Assembly (NCBI GenBank): GCA_049302185.1
Contig: JBAQLV010000012.1
Span: forward strand, 1-64,000
DNA length: 64,000 bases
Direction of reading: 5' to 3'
Source: UBA1546 sp049302185
GTDB taxonomy: Bacteria; Nitrospirota; Thermodesulfovibrionia; Thermodesulfovibrionales; UBA1546
Shown here piece after piece: positions 40,507 to 48,402 of the stretch (position 1 is the first letter of the stretch; each line of letters starts with the position of its first letter). The notes below the pieces were generated by a model that was given only the letters and a program-made list of their open reading frames with translations, had not been told where the DNA came from and did not search any database. A program made the translations under genes and the position numbers.

Positions 40507-41721
40507 ATGGCTGACATAAAGAGAATCGGAATTATCACAAGCGGCGGGGACTGCGGAGGCTTAAATGCAGTTATCAAGAGCGCTGCGCGGGAGGCATATG
40601 CATATGGAATTGAAACAGTAGTCATTCCTAACGGGTATGCGGGACTTTATAACCTCGTTGACCTTGAAAATGTTGTAGTTTTAAATGCGGAGAGGGTAAG
40701 CCGCATTGATTCATCCCTCGCAGGTTCTGAGGCAGGACATTCAAGAGTAAAGATAAGCAAGATAAAAGACCCGAATACTTATGACAGGATTAAGGCAGGG
40801 CTTAAAAAATTCAAGATAGACGCCCTGATTATAAGTGGCGGCGACGATACCGGAAGCGTTGTTATTGACCTTACCTCTCACGGCATCCTGTGCGTTCATG
40901 TGCCTAAGACCATGGACCTTGACCTTCAGCCCTATAGTGTCGGAGGAGATTCTGCGGTAAACAGGATTGCTCTTTTCACGAGGGACATAAAGACAACAGG
41001 GCTGAGCCACAACCGAATCATTGTGATGGAAGTTTTTGGCAGATATGTAGGACACCCCGCTCTGCGCGGGGGCGTGGGCGCAGAGGCTGACTGCATCCTT
41101 CTTCCTGAGATACCTGTTGATTTTGATGTTGTGTATGAGCATATGAAGACCACATACTTTGCGCGTGTGGAAAGGAGCGATGTTAAGGCAGGCACATATA
41201 TTATTGTTGCGGCTGAGGGTATCAAGACCGCAAGCGGCGAGCTTCTCTATGACGAATCCGCCGGAGTTGATGCCTTTGGCCATAAGAAACTTGCAGGCGC
41301 AGGGAAATACGTAAAGCAGCAGCTTGAAAAGAGGCTGAAGGCAGACCCTGATGTCAAAGAGTTTATGAAGAGAGCGGGGATGTATGCGCCGGGGGTGTAT
41401 GAGATACCTGAAGTCCGAGAGGTAACACCGGGACACCTTGTGCGCTCAGGACCGTCGTCTGCTTATGACGTTAATTTCGGACAGAGGGCAGGGGCAGCGT
41501 CAGTACTGCTGTTGCTTGAAGGCAAGACAGGCAATACAGTAGTTGATGTGGAGGGAAATAAGATATTTTATATCCCTACATCAGAGGCTATAAAGAGAAG
41601 GGAAGTGGATATTAGCGAAGTAGCGCTGTTTGAAAGCCTTGGCACCTGCTTTGGAAGAAAGCCCCGGAAATTTGGATACGAGCTTGTGGAAACTAAAGGA
41701 GTGCCCAAAAGATATCTGTAG
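40507..41721 (+). CDS. 6-phosphofructokinase, probably pyrophosphate-dependent
   Basis: The enzyme phosphorylates fructose 6-phosphate at C1. The 404 residues hold ITSGGDCGGLNAVI at the start, the phosphoryl-donor motif SGGDDTGS near 109, PKTMDLDLQPYSVGGDSAVN near 139 and the fructose-phosphate motif MEVFGRYVGHPAL near 179. The Asp in GGDD, instead of Gly, and the Lys in PKTMD, instead of Gly, are the residues that mark PPi-dependent enzymes, which work reversibly. The usual PKTIDND is PKTMDLD here. GGGAGG precedes the ATG. Donor specificity is a prediction from these two residues. Confidence 0.9.
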   Translation: MADIKRIGIITSGGDCGGLNAVIKSAAREAYAYGIETVVIPNGYAGLYNLVDLENVVVLNAERVSRIDSSLAGSEAGHSRVKISKIKDPNTYDRIKAGLKKFKIDALIISGGDDTGSVVIDLTSHGILCVHVPKTMDLDLQPYSVGGDSAVNRIALFTRDIKTTGLSHNRIIVMEVFGRYVGHPALRGGVGAEADCILLPEIPVDFDVVYEHMKTTYFARVERSDVKAGTYIIVAAEGIKTASGELLYDESAGVDAFGHKKLAGAGKYVKQQLEKRLKADPDVKEFMKRAGMYAPGVYEIPEVREVTPGHLVRSGPSSAYDVNFGQRAGAASVLLLLEGKTGNTVVDVEGNKIFYIPTSEAIKRREVDISEVALFESLGTCFGRKPRKFGYELVETKGVPKRYL

Positions 41722-41773
41722 TTGATCAATCCAGATTCTTGACAAATGATTCTGTCAGGTGGTTTAATTAATT

Positions 41774-42766
41774 GTGGCAACCTATCCGGAATGTTTGATA
41801 GAAGAGGAAAAGGCTTCTATCCTCATTGTGGATGACCTCGAAGCTCACTTAGAACTGATGGAGGCTATCTTTGAGAAGGAAGGGTGCCATGTTGTGACCG
41901 CCCATAACGCCGATGAAGCGCTCCAGCTTCTTGAAAAGTCCTCACCTGATCTGGCTATCCTTGATGTAATGATGCCGGGCATGAATGGCTATGATCTCTG
42001 CAAAAGGCTGAAAGAGAAAAGCGGGGCAAGATTCTTTCCTGTAATCCTTGTAACTTCACTGTCAGAGTTGGAAGACAAGATAACAGGCATTGAGGCCGGC
42101 GCTGATGACTTTATAACTAAACCTTTTAAATCTATTGAACTTACTACGAAAGTCCGTTCACTATTAAAGTTTAAAAAACTTCAGGAAGAGCTTGACCATT
42201 CGGAAAGCGTAATCCTTACGCTGGCGGTAGCGTTAGAGTCTAAAGACCCTTATACAAAGGGCCATTCAGAAAGAGTGGGAAGTCTTTCAGCAGAATTTGC
42301 CGCCTTTATCGGGCTTCCGGAAAAAGAACAGGCCATTATCAAGAAAGCAGGGATCATTCATGATATCGGCAAGATAGGCATAGGAGACCATATCCTTCAT
42401 AAAAGCGGTATTCTGACAAAAGAAGAAATAAGGTTCATAGAGCAGCACACAGTTATAGGAGAAAAGATATGCAGGCCGCTTCATTCTCTCAGCGTAGTAC
42501 TGCCGATTATAAGACATCATCACGAGAGATGGGATGGCGAGGGATTTCCTGACGGACTTAAGGGCGAGCAGATTCCAGTTATGGTAAGGATTCTTTCAAT
42601 CGTGGATACTTTTGACGCAATGGTATCAGAAAGGCCTTACAGAAGACCGATTTCTGTAACGAAGGCGCTTAAGAAAATGGAAGAAGAAAAAAGCTCCGGA
42701 CAGTGGGATTCCGTACTCCTTGAAAAATTTATAGAAATGGTGAGAGGGAAAGAAGGCAAGGGATGA
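41774..42766 (+). CDS. response regulator with HD-GYP domain
   Basis: A 330-residue two-domain protein. Residues about 13-130 form a receiver domain with the acidic pair DDLEAH, phospho-acceptor Asp in LAILDVMMPGMNG near 66 and the conserved Lys in TKPFK. Residues about 145-325 are an HD-GYP domain (HSERVGSLS, AGIIHDIGKIGIGDHIL, RHHHERWDGEGFPDGLKGEQIP), which hydrolyses cyclic di-GMP; the GYP is GFP here. The start is GTG at 41774. It overlaps the following kinase gene by four bases, so the kinase is the likely phosphodonor. Confidence 0.93.
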   Translation: MATYPECLIEEEKASILIVDDLEAHLELMEAIFEKEGCHVVTAHNADEALQLLEKSSPDLAILDVMMPGMNGYDLCKRLKEKSGARFFPVILVTSLSELEDKITGIEAGADDFITKPFKSIELTTKVRSLLKFKKLQEELDHSESVILTLAVALESKDPYTKGHSERVGSLSAEFAAFIGLPEKEQAIIKKAGIIHDIGKIGIGDHILHKSGILTKEEIRFIEQHTVIGEKICRPLHSLSVVLPIIRHHHERWDGEGFPDGLKGEQIPVMVRILSIVDTFDAMVSERPYRRPISVTKALKKMEEEKSSGQWDSVLLEKFIEMVRGKEGKG

Positions 42767-45700
42767 TTAAAGTAGCCATAGTAGGAGCAGGAAAAGGTGG
42801 AAGCTATCTTCTTGAAGTATTTCATATAAATGGCGCGGTAAAGGTAGTCGGCATAACTGATAAAGATAACAAAGCCCCCGGGCTTAACCTTGCAAAAGAA
42901 TGGGGTGTTTTTATTGCCAGTGATGTGAAGGATCTCTTCAGTAAGAGCCCTGAGATTGTAATAAATTCAACCGGTGAACCAAAGGTCAGTGAATTCATTA
43001 AACAAGCCGCTCCTTATCCTGTAGAGATTATTGAAGGCACAAGCGCAAAATTCCTCTGGGACCTTGTAAGAAGGCAGCAGCTTGCAAAGAACGATATGGG
43101 TGTCCTCTACCAGAACGGCATCCTTCTTATAAAAGCCAGGAATCTGAAAAAGGTTTTGGATGAAGTGCTAAAGTCTGCCATGAAACTCACAGAAACGCCT
43201 GCCGGCAGCATAGCCCTTATTGACGGTGATGAGATGGTTATGGCTGCGCATAGGGGATTGAGCCGTGAGTTCTTTAACGAAAAGAGATGGAAGCCGAAAA
43301 AGGATGGCCTGACATACAGCATAATCAGGCATAAGGAACCGCTTGAGTTTCAGGACACCGAGGAGGGAAACCCCATCTTTGAGGGCACGCACATTTCAAA
43401 AGAAGGGGTAAGGTCGCTACTGGCATCTCCGCTTCCTCTTGACGTCGGCAGTGTCGGGATTCTCTATCTGTATGATTTCAAGCAGAGGGAGTTTACAGAA
43501 AGGCATAAAAACCTTGTAAGGCTTTTCTCGTCGCTTGCCGCACAGGCAATAGAAAAATTTAAGCTCCTCCATGAGCTTGAAGAATCACTTGGTTATCTTC
43601 AGGGAGTGCTCGATGATTCACAGGATATGATTGCCACGACTGACAATAGGGGCAGGATTGTTAAATTCTCAAAAGGCGGGGGCAGGATTCTCGGCTACAG
43701 GGTGGATGAGGTTATAGGAAGGAACGCTGCTGAATTTTATGAGGATAGGAAAGAAAGAGCAAAGATTCTTGAAGCGATGAAAGAAGAAGGGGCGGTATAT
43801 AATTACGAAACAAAACTTCAGAAAAAAGACGGCTCTCCTGTAGATATAAGCCTTACTATCTCCCGTCTCAGGGATAAATCCGGCAATATCATAGGCACAG
43901 TCGGCGTTAGCAAGGACATTACCGAAGAAAAGCAGTTAAGAGAAAAACTTAAAGATAAAAATAAAGAGCTTGAAGAACTCACGCAAGGCCTTGAGGAAAA
44001 GGTTCTTGAAAGAACAAAGGAGCTTGCGAGGATAAACAGAGAACTCAGAAGGGCAGATGAGATAAAAGGGCGGTTTATAGCAAACATGAGCCATGAGTTG
44101 CGGACTCCGCTTCATTCTATTGTCGGGTTCTCGGAAGTCCTCCTTGACAGGACATTCGGTGATATAAATGAAAAGCAGCAAAGGCATATAACGAATATAC
44201 TCACTTCAGGCAGACACCTGCTGCATCTCGTAAACAACATATTAGACCTCGCAAAGATAGAGGCTGGAAGGATAGAACTTTCTTATGAGACATTCTCTGT
44301 AAAAGCTGTTATAGATGAGGTGCTCATGGTCATCAGACATCTCGCAGATAAAAATCTTATAGAAGTAAAAACAGATATCAGCTATGAAGTTTCCAATTTT
44401 ACTGCGGATAAGGTCAAGTTCAAACAGATTCTCTATAATCTGCTGTCTAATGCAATAAAATTTACACCGGAATCAGGCAAGGTAGGAATAAAGGTAGAAA
44501 AATTAATAGGTAGAGACTTGGTCCCATGGGCTATTAAGGGGCAGGAGTTTCTGAAGCTCTCGGTCTGGGACACAGGCATCGGCATCAGACCTGAAGATAA
44601 AGAGAGGGTATTTGAAGAGTTTGAACAGATTGACCCATCAAGGTCAACCGAGGGTACAGGGCTTGGCTTATCTCTGACAAAAAGACTTGTAGACCTCCAC
44701 GGCGGCATCATAGATGTAGAGAGCGCCTATGGCGCAGGGAGTGTATTTAATGTATACATGCCAGTAGTTGCGCCTGAAATAGTTGTAGAGGAGAAGCCGG
44801 TGATACCAGAAGTCGTCCCTGCATTTTCATGGGCAGCAGAGGATGCCCCGTTGATCCTTGTAGTGGAGGATGACCTGCCCACATCAGAGCTATTAACGAT
44901 CCATCTTACTCAGGCAGGATACAGAGTTGCCCATGCATACGATGGGATAGAGGCGATAGAGAAGGCCGGGGAGCTTCAGCCCTTTGCAATAACCCTTGAT
45001 ATAATGCTTCCCAAAAAGGATGGCTGGGAGGTCCTGCAGTCTCTTAAGGCAGATTCCAGAACAAGCGATATCCCTGTAATTATTCATTCAATAATTGACA
45101 ATAAAGAACTTGGTTTTGCCCTTGGAGCTGTGGACTATCTTGTAAAACCGGTGGATAAGGCAACCATCCTAAGCAGGCTTGAGCAGATCTCTTTAGTAAG
45201 AAAAAAGAGGCGCTATCCTGTCACCATCCTTGCTGTTACGGATGATGTGGATATTCAAAATCATTTCCAGCATATACTTGGAGGTGAAGGATACCTTGTG
45301 CAAACAGCAGTTGATTCTAAAGAGGGAATTAATCTTGCACTGGCAACCAATCCCAATTTAGCAATTATAGACCTGAATATCCCCGAAGGCGGATTTAATC
45401 TTATCAAAGAATTTAAAGAAAATCCTGCCACAAAAATGATACCTATCTTTGCGCTTACATCCGCTTCTCTTTCACCTGATGAAAGCCTCTATCTGACGGG
45501 GCAGGTAGAAAGGGTTTTAAGAAAAGATGCGCTCAGTTCAAAAGTGCTCATAAATCACTTGAGAGACATGGAGGTGTTGCATCCTAAAAGAGCAGGGCTT
45601 ATTGATGAGATAACTGGGATATTCAATCACAGATATTTCCAGATAAGGCTGGCGCAGGAAACCAGCAGGGCAAGAAGGTATAACCTTCCTTTTGTAATGG

Positions 45701-46086
45701 CTATATTCGGGATTGACTACTTTACCCATTATACGAACAGACACGGAGAATATTACGGGAATCTTGCATTGCGGAAGATTGCGGAACTTTTGAGAAGGGA
45801 TATCAGGGGCTCCGATCTTGTTGTAAGGTATGGCAGCGATGCCTTTGCCCTGATATTTACTAACACATATCTTTCCTCCGGAGTTGCTTTGTGCAAGAGG
45901 TTCCTCTCAACAATTCATGATTATCCATTCCTTAAAGAGGAAAGCCAGCCGAATGGCAGGCTTACTGCAAGCGCAGGCATTTTGGAATTCAAGGGACAGT
46001 CCGTTGAGGAATTACTCCAGTCTGTGGAAAAGGCGCTTTTGCTTGCTGTTGAGAAAGGCAGAAACAGGGTAGAGGCAGTCTCCTGA
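42763..46086 (+). CDS. hybrid histidine kinase with N-terminal Rossmann domain
   Basis: An 1107-residue signalling protein. Residues 1-110 form a nucleotide-binding Rossmann-like domain (KVAIVGAGKGGSYLLEVF at the very start; VVGITDKD, then INSTGEPKV), unusual for a kinase. Then come a GAF-like domain (about 115-265), a PAS domain (275-390), a coiled coil, the kinase core with phosphorylatable His444 (MSHELRTPLHSIVGF) and an ATPase domain (NAIKFTPE, DTGIGI, GTGLGLSL). A receiver follows with Asp746, then a second receiver-like domain with Asp870 and a degenerate GGDEF domain (RYGSDAF near 1022). No membrane segment is seen. It overlaps the HD-GYP gene by four bases. Confidence 0.93.
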   Translation: MIKVAIVGAGKGGSYLLEVFHINGAVKVVGITDKDNKAPGLNLAKEWGVFIASDVKDLFSKSPEIVINSTGEPKVSEFIKQAAPYPVEIIEGTSAKFLWDLVRRQQLAKNDMGVLYQNGILLIKARNLKKVLDEVLKSAMKLTETPAGSIALIDGDEMVMAAHRGLSREFFNEKRWKPKKDGLTYSIIRHKEPLEFQDTEEGNPIFEGTHISKEGVRSLLASPLPLDVGSVGILYLYDFKQREFTERHKNLVRLFSSLAAQAIEKFKLLHELEESLGYLQGVLDDSQDMIATTDNRGRIVKFSKGGGRILGYRVDEVIGRNAAEFYEDRKERAKILEAMKEEGAVYNYETKLQKKDGSPVDISLTISRLRDKSGNIIGTVGVSKDITEEKQLREKLKDKNKELEELTQGLEEKVLERTKELARINRELRRADEIKGRFIANMSHELRTPLHSIVGFSEVLLDRTFGDINEKQQRHITNILTSGRHLLHLVNNILDLAKIEAGRIELSYETFSVKAVIDEVLMVIRHLADKNLIEVKTDISYEVSNFTADKVKFKQILYNLLSNAIKFTPESGKVGIKVEKLIGRDLVPWAIKGQEFLKLSVWDTGIGIRPEDKERVFEEFEQIDPSRSTEGTGLGLSLTKRLVDLHGGIIDVESAYGAGSVFNVYMPVVAPEIVVEEKPVIPEVVPAFSWAAEDAPLILVVEDDLPTSELLTIHLTQAGYRVAHAYDGIEAIEKAGELQPFAITLDIMLPKKDGWEVLQSLKADSRTSDIPVIIHSIIDNKELGFALGAVDYLVKPVDKATILSRLEQISLVRKKRRYPVTILAVTDDVDIQNHFQHILGGEGYLVQTAVDSKEGINLALATNPNLAIIDLNIPEGGFNLIKEFKENPATKMIPIFALTSASLSPDESLYLTGQVERVLRKDALSSKVLINHLRDMEVLHPKRAGLIDEITGIFNHRYFQIRLAQETSRARRYNLPFVMAIFGIDYFTHYTNRHGEYYGNLALRKIAELLRRDIRGSDLVVRYGSDAFALIFTNTYLSSGVALCKRFLSTIHDYPFLKEESQPNGRLTASAGILEFKGQSVEELLQSVEKALLLAVEKGRNRVEAVS

Positions 46087-46120
46087 AAAAACCCTAAATC
46101 CGAAATTCTAAAAGACCAAA

Positions 46121-46199
46121 TGTCATTCCCGCAAAAGCGGGAATCCAGAAAAGAAAGCATTTTTCAAAGTTCTGGATTCCTGCCTCCGCAGGAATGACA
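46121..46199. repeat. TGTCATTC...GAATGACA inverted repeat, copy 4
   Basis: Arms with hairpins CCCGCAAAAGCGGG and CCTGCCTCCGCAGG, inner AATCCAG / CTGGATT. It lies between two convergent genes, where it may double as a terminator. Confidence 0.85.
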
Positions 46200-46219
46200 A
46201 AAATGTGATTTAAAGTTGG

Positions 46220-46918
46220 TTACAAAAATACTCTGAACAGGAGAAGTGTTACGACTGCTCCCATAAGGCTTCCGAGAAATACCTCCCACCACGTGTGAAC
46301 CTTCGTTGTAACCCTGCTCTGAGCGATTATTACAGCAAGGATAAAAGACAGCAAGGAGGCGGTAAAGTTCGCTGCTATGAATGTTACGGCAATCCATGCC
46401 GAAAATGCGAGCGCAGCATGGCCGCTTGGCATCCCGCCGCGCAGCGGATGTCCCTTCCCGAAATACACCTTTGTTATTACAACAAGGATAAGGACTATTA
46501 TAAATGAGATAATAGCAATCTCTTCTTTTGAATGTTTTGCGATGTAGAGCCCTTTATAGAAAATATCACGGATGTAAGGGGATAAGACTATGTATCCGAC
46601 AACTGCGGCTCCGAATGCAGTTACGAATACGGCGCCTGCGGCGATATCTTTTACTATGCGTGCCTTTTCGCTGTGGTTGGGAGATATGATGTCAACTATT
46701 CCCTCTATTGCGGTGTTAAACATCTCCGAGAGAAGCACCGCTATTATAGAGAGAGCGATTATCATAAATTCTGTTCGTGAGACGCCAAGGATATAACTTA
46801 TAAGGAGGACAGCAGCAGCGCTGTAGAAATGATACCTCAGATGTCTCTGTGTCCTGGCAGCGTGAAGGATCCCTTCTATTGCAAAGTCCGCGCTCTTTAT
46901 CCATTTTCTTAGAGGCAT
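46220..46918 (-). CDS. DgkA-type lipid kinase fused to a PAP2 phosphatase
   Basis: A 232-residue membrane protein. The first 115 residues are a DgkA-family domain with three helices and the catalytic LSEMFNTAIEGIVD motif near 64, a family that phosphorylates diacylglycerol or undecaprenol. The rest is a PAP2 phosphatase with HPLRGGMPSGHAA near 160 and SRVTTKVHTWWE near 205, the remnants of the usual KxxxxxxRP, PSGH and SRxxxxxHxxxD set; the first and the last Asp are altered (Glu). Both activities together would cycle undecaprenol and its phosphates. It is monocistronic. Confidence 0.9.
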   Translation of the reverse strand: MPLRKWIKSADFAIEGILHAARTQRHLRYHFYSAAAVLLISYILGVSRTEFMIIALSIIAVLLSEMFNTAIEGIVDIISPNHSEKARIVKDIAAGAVFVTAFGAAVVGYIVLSPYIRDIFYKGLYIAKHSKEEIAIISFIIVLILVVITKVYFGKGHPLRGGMPSGHAALAFSAWIAVTFIAANFTASLLSFILAVIIAQSRVTTKVHTWWEVFLGSLMGAVVTLLLFRVFL

Positions 46919-46982
46919 ATCATATCTCCAGTTTTTTATATTCTATAAGATTGTCCAATTAATATCCAAGTTTCTATCATAC

Positions 46983-47119
46983 TATAGCAGGAGGGAACAA
47001 TCTTCTCGCATCATTCTCGGGCTTCGCCCTCCGAGGTATTTTGCCTCATGATTATGATTAAAAAGATAGCGGAATATCTGCAAAATAAATCCGCTCAAAG
47101 ACAATTCCCTCCTGCTATA
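46983..47119. other. 137-bp element with long terminal inverted repeats
   Basis: TATAGCAGGAGGGAA at 46983-46997 is matched perfectly in inverted orientation at 47105-47119. After a symmetrical CAA/CAA internal loop the pairing goes on for three more bases (TCT/AGA). Inside are a GGGC-TTC-GCCC hairpin and a GCGGA...TCCGC hairpin. It lies in a 414-bp gap between the divergent dgkA and ribH genes. It may be a non-autonomous mobile element or an RNA gene; strand is not decided. Confidence 0.5.
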
Positions 47120-47215
47120 TAGATATTCATATTTGTTTCTTCACAATATTGTCCTCTAAAGTATATAATATGAAATACACATGCCGATAAGTCAGTACAA
47201 AGGGACATGGAAATA

Positions 47216-47287
47216 GTCATTCCCGCGAAAGCGGGAATCCAGAGTTTTTGAATAAGGAACTGGATTCCGCATCAAGTGCGGAATGAC
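47216..47287. repeat. TGTCATTC...GAATGACA inverted repeat, copy 5
   Basis: Arms with CCCGCGAAAGCGGG and CCGCATCAAGTGCGG hairpins; inner AATCCAG / CTGGATT. The first base of the outer motif is lost (AGTCATTC). It lies directly before ribH. Confidence 0.85.
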
Positions 47288-47332
47288 AATTTATTATTAA
47301 CTTATAAATCAATTAGTTGGAGGTATTTTCAG

Positions 47333-47794
47333 ATGAAGATATTGGAAGGCGAACTTCAGGCAAAGGGATTAAAGTTTGCAATAGTTGTAAGCAGGTTCAA
47401 TGACTTTATCACGAGCAAACTCCTTGACGGAGCGAAGGATGCGCTGTTGAGGCATGGAGCAAAGGAGGAAGACATAGATATTGCAAGGGTGCCCGGTTCA
47501 TTTGAGATTCCTCTGATTGCAAAAAAACTTGCGTCAAAAGGAACATATAATGCGGTCATATGCCTCGGCACAGTCATCAGGGGCGCAACCCCTCACTTTG
47601 AGTATGTTGCGGCTGAGGTGGCAAAAGGTATTGCTGCGGCATCGATGGAGACAGGAGTTCCGATTGCTTTCGGAGTCATCACATCCGATACAATCGAACA
47701 GGCTGTTGAGAGGGCAGGCACAAAGAGCGGGAACAAGGGATTCGATGCAGCAATAACAGCCATAGAAATGGCACAACTTATAAAAAAACTGTGA
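47333..47794 (+). CDS. ribH: 6,7-dimethyl-8-ribityllumazine synthase
   Basis: RibH condenses the pyrimidine and butanone-phosphate precursors in the penultimate step of riboflavin synthesis and forms icosahedral or pentameric shells. The 153 residues show FAIVVSRFNDFITSKLLDGA, the VPGSFEIPLIAKKLA segment, CLGTVIRGATPHFEYVA with the catalytic His, and the GVITSDTIEQAVERAGTKSGNKG loop. I chose the ATG at 47333 because TTGGAGG lies upstream and homologues start at MKI.EG. nusB follows after a heptamer hairpin, the usual ribH-nusB order. Confidence 0.97.
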   Translation: MKILEGELQAKGLKFAIVVSRFNDFITSKLLDGAKDALLRHGAKEEDIDIARVPGSFEIPLIAKKLASKGTYNAVICLGTVIRGATPHFEYVAAEVAKGIAAASMETGVPIAFGVITSDTIEQAVERAGTKSGNKGFDAAITAIEMAQLIKKL

Positions 47795-47799
47795 ATAGT

Positions 47800-47880
47800 C
47801 GTTAGTGAACAGTGAATAGCAATAACAAAAATAAAAGCCTTTTTTCTCTGTTCACTATTCACTATTCACTATTCACTGCT
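47800..47880. repeat. heptamer-array hairpin between ribH and nusB (ATTCACT units)
   Basis: AGTGAAC/AGTGAAT units on the left, an A-rich loop of about 30 bases, then TTCACTA units repeated four times on the right. The arms are complementary; after the loop comes a T run on the plus strand. It ends two bases before the nusB start, leaving no ribosome site for nusB. Confidence 0.85.
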
Positions 47881-47882
47881 TT

Positions 47883-48305
47883 ATGAAACGGCGCAAGGCA
47901 AGGGAGTATGTTCTTCAGTTTCTCTTTCAATCTGATTTCGGGAACAAAAGCGACATAAGCAGAAGCCTTAAGCAGTTCTGGGCTGATAAAGAAAAAGACG
48001 ATGAAGTCAAAAAATTTGCAACAGAGCTTATCAAAGGCACTCTTTCTGGCCTCGATGAAATAGACTCGGCAATTAACAAGTCAGCAGAACACTGGGTAAT
48101 TCAGAGGATGGCAGCTGTTGACAGGAACATATTAAGGTTTGCTGTCTATGAACTCCTGCATCGAAAAGATATTCCAACAGCGGTGACAATAAACGAAGCC
48201 ATAGAGATTGCGAAGAAATATTCAACATCCGAATCGGCGGCATTTATAAACGGCATTCTGGACAAAATTGCCAAGGGAAAAAAATCTCAGCAGAAAAAAG
48301 CGTAA
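47883..48305 (+). CDS. nusB: transcription antitermination factor NusB
   Basis: NusB with S10 binds boxA RNA in rRNA operon antitermination. The 140 residues have the all-helical family pattern: KRRKAREYVLQFLFQSD at the start, then FATELIKGTL, the VDRNILRFAVYELLH segment and the C-terminal TINEAIEIAKKYSTSESAAFINGILDKIAK. No clear ribosome site precedes the ATG, because the ATTCACT hairpin runs up to it. Ends in a basic tail. Confidence 0.96.
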   Translation: MKRRKAREYVLQFLFQSDFGNKSDISRSLKQFWADKEKDDEVKKFATELIKGTLSGLDEIDSAINKSAEHWVIQRMAAVDRNILRFAVYELLHRKDIPTAVTINEAIEIAKKYSTSESAAFINGILDKIAKGKKSQQKKA

Positions 48306-48388
48306 TGGGCCGGAATTATGCGGTGATTAATGATGGAAAAACTGAGATTGTAAGGGTAGAATATGACATTCTTTTATGTAATTTTTAA
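48305..48388 (+). pseudogene. C-terminal remnant of a calcineurin-like phosphoesterase
   Basis: A 27-codon frame, whose ATG shares one base with the nusB stop, reads GRNYAVINDGKTEIVRVEYDI before ending. In YfcE-type metallophosphatases the end runs GSVGQPRDG followed by YA-x-I-D-G-K and VRVEYD, so this looks like the tail of such a gene whose catalytic part has been deleted. It is too short to be sure, and it sits between nusB and purB. Confidence 0.4.
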
Positions 48389-48402
48389 TAGAAGGAGGTA
48401 GC

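Noticed and set aside
40741..41436. 231-codon minus-strand frame opposite the phosphofructokinase
   Set aside because: Although long, it is antisense to a gene with all motifs intact and has no ribosome site.
47120..47332. FMN riboswitch before ribH
   Set aside because: None of the conserved RFN segments (AGGGG.., GGUG..AAUUCCC, ACCGGCGGU) is present.
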